Positions 1-17,000 of a stretch of 64,000 nt of DNA are shown in pieces. The notes below the pieces were generated by a model. That model ran no database searches. It saw nothing but the letters and a program-made list of their open reading frames with translations, and was not told the origin of the DNA. Within the stretch, counting starts at the first letter, position 1, and each line of letters begins with the position of its first letter. The position numbers and the translations under genes are program-made. The stretch is from Nitrospirota bacterium (GTDB lineage: Bacteria > Nitrospirota > JACRHL01), in assembly GCA_016212085.1 (NCBI GenBank), contig JACRHL010000003.1:186001-250000 (forward strand). The letters run 5' to 3'.

Positions 1-1593
<1,593 letters not shown>

Positions 1594-1597
<4 letters not shown>

Positions 1598-2238
1598 CGG
1601 ATCAGGTCGCCGATGCGGTCGAACCGCACGCCGTGGGTGTTCTGCGCCCAGGACCAGTAGATGACGACCGCCTTGCCGAGAATCTTCTCCTCGCGCACGA
1701 AGCCCCAGAAGCGCGAGTCGAGGCTGTGGTCGCGGTTGTCGCCCATCACGAAATAGGAACCCGGCGGCACCGTGACCGGCCCCAGGTTGTCGCGCGGTTG
1801 CAGCTCGGCGGGGTAGATCAGCGGGTCCAGGTGCTGTTCGGTGGGGATCTGGAACGGCGCGCCGTTCAGGTACACCACCTTGTTGATCACCTCGATGGTG
1901 TCGCCGGGCAGGCCGATGACGCGCTTGATGAAGTCCTTCGACTCGTCCTCCGGATACTTGAACACGACCACGTCGCCCCGCTGCGGCGGGCGCATCTGAA
2001 GGACGCGCTTGTCGGTGAACGGGATGCGCACGCCGTACAGGAACTTGTTCACCAGCAGGTGGTCACCGATCTGGAGGGTCTCCAGCATGGAACCGGAGGG
2101 GATCTTGTAGGCCTGCACGATGTAGGTGCGGATGAACAGGGCGAGCACGACGGCGATGACGATCGCCTCGGCATACTCGCGCAGCTTGGACTGGGACCGC
2201 CCCTCCGGCGCCTGGGGCGCCTTGCCGAACCAGGCCAC
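1594..2238 (-). CDS. lepB: Signal peptidase I
   Basis: Membrane-bound leader peptidase that cleaves Sec and Tat signal peptides on the periplasmic side. Its 214 residues show one N-terminal membrane anchor (about residues 24-42), the catalytic serine at residue 50 in IPSGSM, and the general-base lysine near residue 105 in IKRVIGLPGD. The C-terminal box MGDNRDHSLDSRFWG is also present. The GTG start directly follows the lepA stop (TAGGTG, no gap), suggesting translational coupling. lepA-lepB adjacency is common in proteobacteria. Confidence 0.96.
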
Positions 2239-4035
<1,797 letters not shown>

Positions 4036-4085
4036 CGAGAGCCCCCGCCGGGAACGGACGTAACAGGTGAATCAAAAAAGGGGAA

Positions 4086-4115
4086 AGGATACGCCCTCCC
4101 CCCCCTTCTCGGCAA
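4086..4115 (-). promoter_or_regulatory. Candidate sigma-70 promoter for lepA operon
   Basis: Read on the minus strand, TTGCCG (4110-4115) and TATCCT (4086-4091) are 18 bases apart, each matching four of six consensus bases. Transcription would start about 45 bases upstream of the lepA GTG. The spacer contains eight consecutive G's. This is inferred from sequence match only; the position in the 132-base gap before lepA fits. Confidence 0.35.
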
Positions 4116-4167
4116 GGGCAGGGCCGCCGTGGGGCGCGCTTTTCCGGCGGGTCCGGACCCGGCCGGA

Positions 4168-5025
4168 TCAGGGGGCGATCAGCAGTTCCTCGGAGGGTGC
4201 CGACTCGCAGCCGGAGCCGGACACGGCCACCACCCGGTAGGCCACCACCGCCTGGCCCACCATCCCGGCATCGAGCCAGCGGGTCTCGCGCAGCGGCGCC
4301 CCGGTGAGGCGCACCACCGAGCGGGCGCCCCCGTCGGTGGGGTGGTTCACCCGCTCCACGTGGTAGGCCACGCCGTCGCCGGCCACGGGCGCCCACATGA
4401 GCAGCACGCCACGCCGCCCCTGCTGCGGCGACACCAGGCCCTGCGGCGCGGCGGGTGCCTGGTTGGCGGCGCTGCCCGGCGCGCCGATCACCAGCTCCAG
4501 GGTATAGGGCCGGTCAGCGCCCGGCGCGGCAAAGGTGTAGGTGCTCACCGGGCCCATGTCGGCCACGCCGCCGCTGCCGTCCAGCAGTTGAATGCGGCGC
4601 GAGGTGCAGGTTTCGCCGGTGGCCGGCGGGTCCCACGACAGGGTGACCGGATCGCCGGGGGTCACCCCGTCGCCGGTGCCGGTGAGCGGCGTGGCCACCT
4701 GAAGGGTCCAGACCTCCGCGCCGGCGCCGGCGCGCACGTCCACCTTCAGGTACCGGGCGGGGGCGGGGGCAGCGGGATCGAGGAACCACGCCTGCAACGG
4801 CCCCACCCGATAGGCCACGTCGTCCACCCCCGGATCGTAGCCGGCGGAGGCGGCCGGGTCGATGGCGGCCACCACGTCCGCCGCCACCCGGTCCGGCCCC
4901 AGCGGCGCCGCCACGCGCAGGTGCAGCGCCAGTTCCGCCGCCGGCGCCGCCGTGGCCCCAAGGGCCACCCAAAACAGCGCCGCCATGCGGGCCGGCCGGC
5001 CGATCCGTTTGCGCGCGCGGGTCAT
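4168..5025 (-). CDS. Secreted protein with C-terminal fibronectin III-like domain
   Basis: Unrecognised 285-residue exported protein. Residues 1-30 look like a signal peptide (basic MTRARKRIGR, hydrophobic stretch, then APAAE). Residues 30-185 look like a beta-rich domain with two cysteines. The last 95 residues resemble a fibronectin type III domain (WAPV...YHVERVNHPT...YRVVAVSGSG). The ATG overlaps the stop of the giant gene upstream (ATGA), so the two are almost certainly co-expressed. The same FN3 style occurs in the giant protein, suggesting a shared extracellular structure. A near-perfect inverted repeat lies just past the stop (4144-4166). No enzymatic motif was seen. Confidence 0.8.
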   Translation of the reverse strand: MTRARKRIGRPARMAALFWVALGATAAPAAELALHLRVAAPLGPDRVAADVVAAIDPAASAGYDPGVDDVAYRVGPLQAWFLDPAAPAPARYLKVDVRAGAGAEVWTLQVATPLTGTGDGVTPGDPVTLSWDPPATGETCTSRRIQLLDGSGGVADMGPVSTYTFAAPGADRPYTLELVIGAPGSAANQAPAAPQGLVSPQQGRRGVLLMWAPVAGDGVAYHVERVNHPTDGGARSVVRLTGAPLRETRWLDAGMVGQAVVAYRVVAVSGSGCESAPSEELLIAP

Positions 5026-8000
5026 GGGTGGATCACCTCCACAAAGTAGCTCAGCGCCGGGTCCGCCGCGCCCCCGAGCTGGACGAAGTAGGCCCGGTAC
5101 GGCAGCAGCTTCTCGGTGGCGCCCACCGGCACGCGGGTGAAGGTGCCGTCCACGTCCGTGTAGAACTCCAGGTTCTGGGCCACGACGCCGGCGGCGGCCG
5201 CGGCCGGGTACGGCTGGTTGTACACCTCCACGCCGCCGCTCCTGCCGATCACGCGCACGCCGGACAGGGCCACCGCCGTGGGATAGGGGTTCGAGACCAG
5301 CGCCGCGTTCTGCGCCGGCAGTGCCACCTGGCCGAAGCCGAGCAGGTCGAAACCGGCCACGTCGATCACCGTCTGGGGGCCGGCGGACAACACGAACACC
5401 CCCTCGCCGGCGGGCACCGGATCGGCCACCGCATCGATCACGTTGATGGCCACGAAATCGCCGCTGACGCCCGCCGCCGGATCCCAGCGGAAGGCGGTCA
5501 CCCGGGGCGTCTCGCCGTTGGCGCAGGCCCCCACCGGCCCGCTCCCCGACACCGGCAGGCCGCTGCCCGGACAGGTGCCGAGGATACCGCCGAGCACGGC
5601 GGTCACGTCCGTGTCCATCAGGCTGCCGGGCCAGGAGACCGCGTTGATGCCCGCGCGCAGGGCCGTGTGCACCAGCACCTCGTTGGACAGGGTCGACGCC
5701 ACGCCGCCCACCGAGTAGCTGCGCAGGGCGATATAGACCGGGGCGTTCTCGGGCAGATCCGTGAGTACATACTCCTGCGCCACACCCGTGGTGGCCGGCA
5801 GCAACGGCACCCATACCGTGTGGCGCGCCGCCCCCGTGGCGCCCGCCAGGGGCTCCGTCGCCCACACCAGCTCATAGCGGATGGCGCGCCGGTCCGCCGC
5901 CTGGGGTGCGGTCCAGCGCAGGCCCGCCTCGTGGGTGCGCACGGTGCCGGCGATCACCTGCAAGTCGCCCACCGCGGTGGGCTGCACGGCGGTGGCGTTG
6001 GGATCGGTGCCGGTGGTGCCGCTGGCAAAGGCCGCCGCCGGCGCGAAGCGCGTGAGGGTGGGCGGCGAGCCCACCGTCTGGTAGCGCACCGGCGCCAGGG
6101 CGAAGTGATAAGTGGTGCCCGGCGCCAGGCCGCGCGCCACCACCGACTGGCGCACGCCGCTTTGCACCGGCGTCGGCGTGTTCAGCACGCGGGCCGCCCG
6201 CGACATGCACACCTGGCCCGCCGGCGGGTTGGCGCAGTCGGCCACGGAGGCGTCCTCCACGATGACATCGGTGGCGAAGCGCAGGTCGTAGGATGTCGGG
6301 GCGCCGCCACGGGCGGTCCACGCCAGCGTCAGGTCGTTGATGCCGGTGGCGGACACGATCAGGTCGGTGATGGCCGCCGGCGTCGCCGGAGCGGTGGTCA
6401 CGCTCGGCACGTTGGAAACCGGCGCGCGATGGGTGTTGTCCTCGTCCAGCCCCTTGACGGCGAAGTAGTAGGTGGTGGCCGCATCGAGACCGGTGACCGT
6501 AAAGGCGTTGGCCACGCCGCGGGTGCCCCCGCTCCCGTCGACAGCGGGCGCGACGATCTCGGAGCGCGACACCCGGTCGAACGGAATGGCGAAGTTGTTG
6601 TCGCCCCCCACCTCGGAGATGGGCAGGGTGGCGATGCGCAGGTCGTAGGCGCGCACCGGCCCGGTGGGGCTCACGCCGCCGTCGTCGCCCACGCCGGTCC
6701 AGGTCAGGCCGGCCATGCTCTCGGGGTTGGCCCCCGCCACGGCCGCCAGGTTGGTGACCGCCTCGGGCGGAATCGGATCCGCCGACAGGGTCGCCACGGT
6801 GAGCACGTTGGACATGGCCGACACGTTGCGCCACGGCACCAGGGCGCCGCTGGCCGCATCCACCCGGCTGGCCCGGTCGCCCACCTTGACCGCCACGGTG
6901 TAGGTGCCGGTGGCGCCAAAGTTCACCTCCACCGACTGGGTGGACCCGGCCACGCCCGGCGACGGCGGCGCCGCCACCTGATTGGCGTTGGAGAAGCAGA
7001 CCTGGCCCGCGGGCGGCGCCTGGCAGTCCGGCACCGAGGGGTCGTCGACGATGGCCAGCGGCGACCAGCGGATGTCGTACCCCCCCGCCTGGCCGGTGGC
7101 GCCGTCGTCACCGGGAACGGTCCACCGCACGGTGGCGGTGGTGGCCGTCTGGCCCGTTGCCGACAACGTCACCGCCGCCGGCGGCACCTGGTCATCCCGG
7201 TAGGCGATGCTGGCAGTCTGGCCGTAGATCAGGCCGCTTCCGCCGGCCCCCGAGGCGAAGCTCCAGTGGCGCATGTGGTTGTCGAGCACGGCCCAGTCCG
7301 CCCAGCCGGTGCCCTTCCAGCGGGCGAGGTGGGTGGTGAGCTCCACCGCCTCGGGCAGCGATTGGATGCCCCCCTCGTCCACCACCACGGCCATCAGGTC
7401 GCCGGATTCCGGGTCTTCCTCGACGGAAACCGAAACCAGGATCAGCTGAGCGCCGGTGGCGACCCCGGTGGCGTGCAACTGAGGCAACTCCAGCGCCGCG
7501 CCCCAGCCGCCGGCGGGCGTCCACACGCGGGTGTCGAGCCGCGACAGGTAACTGGTGCCGGTGGCGGTGACGTAGACGGTGGAATAGAGCGCCACCAGCC
7601 GGCCGTCGTCGGTCCAGCCATGGCCGAAGTTTTGCTCGGCCACCACGCCCTGGCCGTTGGAGAAGGCGGAACGGTTGTTGAGCAGCGCGCTCCCCGCCTC
7701 CCAGCCGTTGTTGTAGAAATGCGCGACCACCGCCCGCTCCCCGGCTCTGGGGATGGTGGCGAGCACCGCGATGCGGTCGTTGTCGGGCGCGGCCTTGGCA
7801 TCCAGGAACACGGGGCCGGTGCCGCCGGTGATCAACGCCGACTGGGTCACGGCGCCCCAGCCCAGGGCGGGGTCCCAGCTGACCGCCTGGATGGCGTCGG
7901 TGGTGGCCAGCCCGAAAAACGCCACGGCACGGCCGCCCAGCGCCTCCCAGGCGGCGTCGAAGCCGCGCTTGGGGGCGTCCCAGGTGTTCAGCGCGGCGGG

Positions 8001-11000
8001 GCCGTTGGTGGTGAGCGGCCCGCCGATACCGTCGTCGTACTGGGACACGAAGGCACCGGCGCCGCCTGCCGCCGCCCCGTCCCAGACCAGCGCCTGGATC
8101 TGGCGCGTGTCGGTCTGGTACATCACCATGATGCGCCGGCTGCCCGGCTGCGGAATCAGCCGCACCCAGCGGATGGTGCCGGTGGCGGCGGGGTTCACGC
8201 CACCCACCAGCAAGGGCGCGGGCGCCGACGCGGCGGTGCCGTGGGTCTGGAACCAGAGGCCCGTGCCCAGGCCGTAAACCAGCAACCCGCGGCCGGGGCC
8301 GGCCTGCTCGTAGGCGATGTCGTACCTCTGGGTGGTGACACCGGCGATGCCGCCGGAGACGTCCAGCGGACCGGGGGCCGCCACCAGGGTCCAGGAAGGC
8401 GACGTCGGCTGCTTGCGGTACACCACCAGATTGCTGGCCAGCACGGTATTGGTGCGCGCCTGGGCGACCGCCAGCAGGTACTCGCCGGGGTTCATGGGGT
8501 TGGCCCGCAGCTGGGTGAACAGGTCCTGCTGGGTGCCACTGTGCGGCAGCGCACCGGGCGTGAGCGGGTCCGAGATCAGAGGCGCGCCCACCGGCGCGCG
8601 GCCCGCCCAGTCGCGCACGTGGAGGTCGCCCGTGCCGAGGCCGGTCAGGTAGGCGATCTTGGCGGGGGTCCCCACGGTGCCGCCGTCGATGGTCAGCGGG
8701 AAGCGGCCCACGCCGCCGTCCGGGTTGGTGACCTGCACGAAGGGGCTGCCGGTGGCGTCCAGGCTCACGTCCATCACCGTGCGCAGCGAGTTGGGGCCGA
8801 TCCATCCCACCTGCGTGCCCGGCGTGAACGGATCGAAGTCGCGCAGGGTGATTCCGGTACCCGACAGGGCCAGTTGCGCCGCCGGATCGAAGCCGGCGCC
8901 GGCCACCAGCACGTTCACGTTCTGCTGGCCCGGCACCACGGCGCCCGGTTGCAGGGCGGTGATGAGCGGGGCGGCGTTGACGGTCAGCGCGCCGGAACGG
9001 ACGTCGGTGCCGGCGGCGGTGGTGGCGGTCAACGCGGCAACACCCGGCGCCATGGCCGCTGGCAGGGTCAGGTCGAAGGTGGCGGTCTGGTCGTCCACCA
9101 CGTTCAGGTTGGAAACGGCCAGGCCCGGAAGATCGAACGACAGCGCCAGCGCGCCGCCGGCAAGGCCCCGGCCGGTGAGGCGCGCGCCGGTGATGGTGCG
9201 GTCGAACCATTCGGCCAGGCCGACCGCCGGATCGCCAAACCCGCCGGCCCCGTCCGGGATGCCGATGGCGCCGATGGTGGGGCCGCTGGCGCGGGTCACC
9301 AGCAGCATGCCGGGCACGGCCAGGGTGGCGCCGTCACCGTTGGTCACCAGCAGGGTGCGCAGGCCCGGCGCCGCCTGGGCGCCCACCGTTACCATGTAGT
9401 CCATGCTGGTGGCGGTGACCGTGGCGCCGGTGACCGACGCCACCACAGCCGGGTCCGCCGTGCCGTCGGGCAGCACGAAGGCAAGCCGTGGATCGGCCGG
9501 GATGTTCAGGAAGCCCTGGCCCGTCAGCACCTTGGCCACGCCGCTGGCGCCCTGGGCCAGCTCGAACGCCTGGCCCGCGGCCACCGTGAAGGCGGACACC
9601 ACCGTCACGGCCGCGTTCGCCGTGGCGCGCCCGCCGTCGCGGTTGGCGATCTTCACGGCCATCGGCCCCAGGGGCGAGGCCGCGTCCACCTGGACGGTCA
9701 CGTCCACCCGGTTGGGGTGCTGCGGGCGGACGCTGGTCACCCGCACCAACGACGACGCCGCGCCGACGTTGCAATCGTTGCCGATGCACACGCGCGGATT
9801 GGCGGCGTCGAGGTTGAAGCCGGAAATGATCAGGTCCACCGGACCGGCGCCGCGCACCAGCTTGTTGGGGGTGACCATGGTGACCACCGGGGCCGGATTG
9901 ATGGTGAACGGCATGTTGCTGGTGGAGCCGTCCGGGTTGCTCACGGTCAGCGTGCCGGTGCCCACGTCGGCACCGGGGTCCACGGAAACCATGACCTGGC
10001 TGCTGGTGAGGTTGCCGCCGCCGGGCAGGGTCACGGCGCGGTAGCCGGTCAGGCGGATGTCGGCAAAGGTGGTGATGGCCGGGGTGTACACGTCGTGCAG
10101 GCGCGTCAGGCGGTTCACGCCGCTCTGCGAGAAGGCGATGTTCGCCAGCGTCATGCTCGACGAGAACTCCTGACCGGCGATGGACAGCGCAAAGCCGATC
10201 GGCCTGGTCTGCACGAGCCCGGTGATGTTCAGGGGCACGAGCTCGCTGCCGGCGCCCGCGCCGACGCTGGCCGGCGTCACCGCTTGCAGGATCATGGGGC
10301 GGCCCACGGTGAAGCCGTCAACCAGTTCGCCCGGCACCCGCGTGGCGTGGTTGGTCACGCTCACCGTGCGCGGGCCCGGCGTGGCCGTGGCCGCCACCGA
10401 CACCACCACCTGCAAATGGCCGGAATCGACGAGCACCGGCGCGGACACGGTCACGCCGGCGCCGAACGACACGGTGGCGTTGGGATGGAAGTAGCTGCCC
10501 AGGACGTCGAGCGTGGCGGAACGGCCGGCGGCCACCGTGCTGATGGGGCCGATGGACGTCACCACCGGCTGGGGGTTGACCGTCCAGGGCGTCCAGGTGC
10601 CCTGCCCCGCGTCCGGGTTGGTCACCCGCAGCGCCGTGGCGGCGGTGGGCAGGTCCACGGGCACGATGATCTGCGCGGTCAGGGCGGCCCCGGCCACCAC
10701 GGTGGGGCCCACCACCACGTTCGCGTCATCCACGCTGATGATCGCGCCGCTGGCGAAGTTGGCGCCGCCGACGGTCACCAAAAAACTGCCCACCGCCGCG
10801 TCGGGCGTGACGGTGGAGATCATCGGGGCGGAAGACAGGGTCAATGCCGCCACCAGGGTGCTGGTGCCCGCCCCCTGGGTGACGGTCACGTCCACCACCT
10901 CGCCGCCCAGGGCGCCGGTGGTGGTGACCAGTGTGTCGATCCGCTGCAATGCCGCCGGATCGGCCACGCACGCCGCGTCATTGCCCGGTCCGGGGCAGCC

Positions 11001-14000
11001 GGCCGGGTCCAGCCGCAGCGTCACGTTGGGGTCGGAACTGGCGAGCACCGGCGTGGTGAACGCGCCGGGAACGCCAAAACCGTAGCCGTACAGGGTGACC
11101 GGCTTGTCCACCAGCCCGGCGGGCAGGGTGCCGGGCGCCGCATAGGCAAGCGCCGGCCAAGGGAACGTGGGCGATGTCACCACCACGCCGTGGGTGAGCA
11201 GGCCACCGCCGCCGTCCGGGTTGGCCACGCGCACGTCGTAGGCGCCCGTGGGGGTTCCCGCCGGGGCCGACAGGGTGACGCGCAGGCTGCCCGGACCGGA
11301 CAGGGCCGGGTTGACGGTGGCGCTCACCGCCGAGGCCACGCCCGCCCGCTCGATGGTCACCTGCGCCGCCGGGTCGAACAGGCTGCCCAGGATGTCCGCC
11401 GCCAGCGGCGTGCCGTTGACCACCTTGTTCGGCGTCACCGCGACCACCGTCGAGTTGGGTACCACCGTGATGCCGCCAAAGGCGATGCCGCCGGTCTGGT
11501 CGGCGTGGCGCACCAGCACGTCGCGCGCGCCAAGGGCGCTGCCGACGGTGGCGCTGACGGGCACCTCGAGGTTGGCGGCGGGCTGCGCGATGGCGCCGCC
11601 GGTCAGGCCGGTGCCGGTGAACAGCACGCCGTCACCCACCACCAGCCCGACGCCCTGGATCACCGCCTGCAGCGAGACGCCGCGGGCGACGGTCGCCGGC
11701 GTGAGGGCGGTGACGGTGGTGGCGGCCTGCGCCACGCCGGTGCCCGCAAGGCCGGCATACCGCGCGTCGGTGTATGGGCTGGTGCCGCCATCGACGCCGA
11801 CGGCGCCGGCGAAGGCGTTGGTCACGCCGTGATACACGGCCACCCGGCCGCCGCCACCGCCGGTGCCGGTCTTGGTGTTAAGGGTGGCGAGGAACGGCGA
11901 CGCGTTGCCGCCCTTGGCCTCGATGCGGCCGCCCACGGTGCCGCCCACGGCGCCGCCGGCGAGGATCAGCACCGACCCGCCGCTGCCGCCACCCGCGCCC
12001 TGGCCGATGGTGGAGGTGAATATGCGGCCATCGGCGGCATAGGACTCGAGGGTGCCGTTGGTGCCGTTGGCGGACACCACGCCGTCCACGGTGACGTTGC
12101 CGGCCACGTCGAGCACCAGGGCGCCGCCTCCGGCGCCGCCGGCGTGCCAAATGTGGGTCGGGGAGAGCGGCCGCTCGTAGGCGCTGCCGCCCCCGCTGCC
12201 CATGGACAGGGGCACCCCCTTGAAGCAGGCGAGGTCGGTACACTGGCCAAACAGGTCGTAACTGGCGCCGCCGGTGGCGGCGGTGCCGGGGCCGCCCTTG
12301 CCGCCGAAGCCCCCTCCCCGGCCGCCGGGCACGCCGCCCAGGGGACTTGCCGCGCCCCCCCCCGGCCCGGAGCCGGCGGTGCCCAGGCGACCACCCGCGT
12401 GGCCGGTGCCGTTGGCGTGGATGGCGCCGGAGGCGCCGACGGCCAGGTTGCCGCCGACCCGCAGGCGACCATAGGTCTGCGCCGGGTCGAAGACGATGGC
12501 GCCGCCGGTCACGGAGACATCGCCGGACACGCTCACGGTGATGTCGCCCACGATACGCAGCTCGCCACCGGTCGCGGTGATCGCCGAATAGGCGCGGGTG
12601 CCGGAGCCGGTGATCTGGGTAACCCCGGTGCCGATCGTGAGCGGCGCGGCCGCGATGACCGTCAAAGGCGATGCCGCCGAGCGGTTTCCGTTGGGGTTGT
12701 TGACGAACAGGCCGACCGTGCCCGGCGCCGCGCCGACGTTGATCACCAGGTCGATGCGGGTGCGGTCGACCACGGTCTGGGCGGCCACCGTCACGCCGGC
12801 GCCGGCGGTCACCACCCCGTTCGGATGGAAGCCGGTTCCGGTGATCGTCACCGGCAGCCCGGTCTCCCCCTGCACCACGGTGGTCGGGCTGAGGGACACG
12901 ATCACCGGCACGGGTTCCACCTGGAAGGCCCTGGCCAGGGTGATCTGGGCGCCATTGTCCCGGAGCAGGGTCAGGTCGCGGGGGGCGTCGAACGCCGCCG
13001 TCTGGCCGATGGCCACGTCGAAGTCGAGGGTGGTGCCGCCGGGGGCGGCCACCACGTTGCCGACGGTCAGGCCGGTCCCGGAGAAGACGATCTCCGCCGG
13101 CGTGTTCACCGTGTCCAGCCCGGTTCCCGCGATATGCACGGGAACGGTCGTGCCCTGGTTGCCGCTGGCGGGGGTGACGGAGGTGACGGTGATGCCCGCC
13201 AGCACCGAGAACAGCGGCGCGGCCGAGGTGTGGCTGCCGCCGTCCAGGTTGGTCACCGACACCAGGTGGCCGCCGGCGGTGGCATCCGCCAGCACGTCCA
13301 CCGTCAGCAGGGCGCGGGTGAGGGACACCAGGGAGGTGCCACGCACCAGCACGCCGGAGCCAAGGCCGAACACGGCGCCCGGCTGGAAATTGCGGCCGTC
13401 CACCGTGAGGATGGCCCCCTCGGCGCCCGCGCCGATGCTGGTCGGCGCCACGGCGCTCACCCGGACGAACGGCTGCACCTCGAACACCCCGGCACCGGTG
13501 CCGGTGCTGGAGTCGGCGTTGATGACCGCCACGTTCATGGCGCCCAGGGTGGCGCCGCCGGCCACCTGCACGCTTCCGGTCAGCACGTCCTCGCCGGTGC
13601 CCGCGTCGTGGGACCAGGTGGCGGGGCCGACGAAACGGGTGCCCGCGCCGGCGAACACGGCCGTGGCCCCATCGCGGATGCCGGTGCCGCGCACCTCCAC
13701 GCCAAGGCTGTTGTCCTGCAGGCCGCAGGCGGTGGCGGCGGTGGCCGGCACGCACGGCGTGGCCGCCACCTCGAGCACGCGGATGGCCGCCGGCGACGGC
13801 AGCACGGCCAGCCCCTGGGTGATCGACGCCGACGCGCCGCCCGGGTTGGTCACGGTGATGCCGTAGGTGCCCGGCACCACGTTGCCGATGGACACGGTGG
13901 CGGTGATCTGCGTCGACGACCCGAACGCGACGGAGTTGACGGTCACCCCCGGATTGCCGACCACCACGGCCGGCGTGTTCAGGAAGCCGGTGCCGTTGAT

Positions 14001-17000
14001 GGTCAGCACCTGCTGGGTGGAGTTGGCGCCGATCCGCGCCGGCGACACGCCGGCATAGGTCACGCCGGTGATGGTGGGCGGCGCCGGGGGCGGCACGAAA
14101 CGGTAATCGGTGGAAAAGGCCTGGCCGGTCTCCGGCACGGGCGTGCCAAGCGGGTTGCCCGTGTTCCAGGCCACGCCGTCCCACTGGTACAGGTTCAGGG
14201 TGCCGCTGCCGGGGGCGGCCTCGTTCATGTCCTGCACGGCGGCGAGCAGGTCGCCGCTGGCCGGATCGCCGGTCAGTTGCACCCAACGGGCCGGATAGCG
14301 GGAGCTGCTGCCTTCCAGGCCGCCGGGCGTGGACCAGCCGCCGCTGGAGCCCCACTTGCGCACCTGGGGCTTGACCGGCGTCACCACCGGGGTGGCGACC
14401 GCCTTGCCATAGACCACGAACGCCTGGTCGAGGGTGGACGACCAGACCACGTCGAACGGGCGCGAGCCGTTCAGGGCCGACAACCGGTCCGGCGTGGAAA
14501 CCATCGGCGCGGGCAGCTCCGGGAAGGTGTGCCCCCAGCCGGTGGCATCGCGCATTTGCAGCACCAGCGCACCGCCGGGCAGGGTGCTGTTGGCCATCGC
14601 CACCCGGTCCGCCACCGGCGACGCGGCCAGCCGCAGCCAGGCGATCCCGTCGGAGGCGCCGGTCACCGCGGTGAGGGCCTGCTCGCTTCCCCAGGCGGCG
14701 CCACCCCACGACGCCACGCCGGGCGCGCCCGCCCCCTTCACGCCCCAGGCCACCAACGCCTGCTGCGGGGCGGCGCCGTGGTACACGGCGTCAAACGCCA
14801 TGGTGTCCAGCGCCGACAGGGTTCCGGCCGGGGCCAGCACCCGCTCCGTGGCGGCATCGAAGGCACCGTTCCGCCACACCACCGCGCACAGGGCCTCGTT
14901 GGCCTTGGCATAGGTGACCAGCGCCTCGCCGCCATCGTCGCGGGACGCGGCGCGCACCCAGATCACCTCGTCGGCGCCGGAGCAGGCGGGATCGGTGGCC
15001 GGCACGGCGCCGGTGGCGGGGGTGACGCCGAACACGCGGTAGGACAGCCCGCCGCCGGGCGTGCCGTGCACCGCCAGGAAGCGCTCGCCCGCGGCGCCGC
15101 TGACGGGCGCCGCGTCCATGGCGCGGCGCGGGTTCAGCGCGCCGGACACGGTGGCCGGCCCCACCGGCGCCTGCCAGGCGAGGGTGACCGGGGCGCCCGC
15201 CGCGGTGCGCTCCTGACGATACAGGTCACGGGCGGCGCCCAGTGACGCCACCAGCAGCGACCCGTTGCCGAGGCCGGCGCGGCTCTCCACCCATTCCGGG
15301 GTGTGCGGGATGGGCGTGCCGACGGGCTGCACCTGGGTCCAGCCATAGCCGTTCCAGTAGCGGTGCAGCGGGTTCGCGGCGCCGGTCTGGCCGTACAGCA
15401 CGTCGGCCTGGTTGACGCCCACCGCCGGAACCAGCGGGAAGGCCACCACCGGCGACACGCCGCCGTCGCCGTTGTCCACCCACAGGTCGCGGGTGGCGCT
15501 GACGGTCAGGTCCGCCTCCACATCCACGGTCACCTGCACGGTGAGGCGGTTGAAGCTGACGAACTGGACGCTGCCCGGCACGACGCTCATCCCCGTGCCG
15601 CCCACCAGCACCTGGGCGGGGGCGATGAATCCGGTGCCGTCGACGGTGAGCGTGACCGGACCCTGGCCGACGGTGATCTGCGCGGGGCTGACCGCCGCGA
15701 TCTGCGGTAGCGACAGCACGTTGAAGGTCGCCGGGGCCTGCGAGCGGCCCAGGTCGGGGTTGACCACGGTCATCGCCACGGGCCCGGCGGGCGCCGTGGT
15801 GGCCACCTGGATGGGAACGGTCACGGTCTGCGCCCCCTCGTCCACCACCGCCGGACCGGTAAGGCTCACCACCGCCGGCGCGAAATCCACCGTGGCACCC
15901 GCCTGGAAGTTGGCGCCGGAGATCACCAGCGTGCCGCTGAACCCGCGCGCCAGGGCGGTGACCGGCTGCCCGCCGGATTGCACCGCGCCGATCACCGGCG
16001 CCGCTGTGATGGTCAGCAGCGGGGCATTGGCCGAGGTCTGCAAATCCGGGTTGGTGACACGCAGCACCTTGGGGTTGGCCGCGGGCGCGGCGTCCGCCGT
16101 GTAACCCACCGAGAGGGTGACGTTGATCTGGTCCGGCGGCACCGGGCTCACGCTGTGCAGGGTGATGCCCACGGCCGGCTGGAGGGTGCCCGGATCCAGA
16201 ATGGCCAGCGCGGAACCGGCCACGTAGTTGGCGCCGTTGACGGTCATCGCCACCGTGGACGCCCCCTGGCCGATGGCGGCGGGCGTGACGAAGGTCACCT
16301 CCGGGGTCTGCGTGCCGACGCTCACCTGGCAGGTGCCGGCGGAACCGTTGGTAACCAATGCGGTACCGGTCACTCCCTTCAGGCCGAAGGCGCAGGACAG
16401 GTGGGTGGCCGCGTCCAGCGCCGACCCCAGGGCGCCACCGTTGACGCCCGCGTAGTAGACGGCGACGCGGCCGCCGGCACCGCCGGCGCCGGCGGTGCAC
16501 AACCCCTGGGCCTGGTTGCCGCCGTTGCCGCCCGCCGCGCTGATGTGGGTGCCACCGGTGGTGGTGACCAGGTCGCCCGTGGACAGCAGCACCGCGCCGC
16601 CGCTGCCGCCGCCGCCGGAGCCGTTGGGCGCCAGGGCCACGCCGTTGCCGCCGTTCACGGTGATCAGGCCGTCGAGGGTGGTCTGGCCGGCCACGCGCAT
16701 GCGCAACGCGGCGCCACCCCGGCCGCCGGCGTTGACCGGCACGGTGGCGTTGTAGCCATAGCCACCCATGCTGCCGGGATAGAGCGGGCTCGCGGCCAGG
16801 CCATAGCTGGTGCCGCCGGACTGGGTACCGGAGGTCTTGAGGGCGCGGCCGCCGTTGCCGCCATGGCCCGCGCCGCTGCCGCCACAGGTGAGCGACCCGG
16901 CCCCGGCCCCGGCGGTTCCCGCCGGCTGGCTGGGCATGGCGGCGGTGGCCAGCGACCCGCGGCCGTCGATGGTGGCGCCCAGGGGCAGATTGAAGCCGCC

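Noticed and set aside
5028-15245. A 3405-codon open frame on the plus strand opposite the giant gene
   Set aside because: Its His/Gly/Arg-rich translation has no domains or signal peptide. Long stop-free antisense frames are expected opposite GC-rich genes; the minus-strand frame has a signal peptide and clear repeats.
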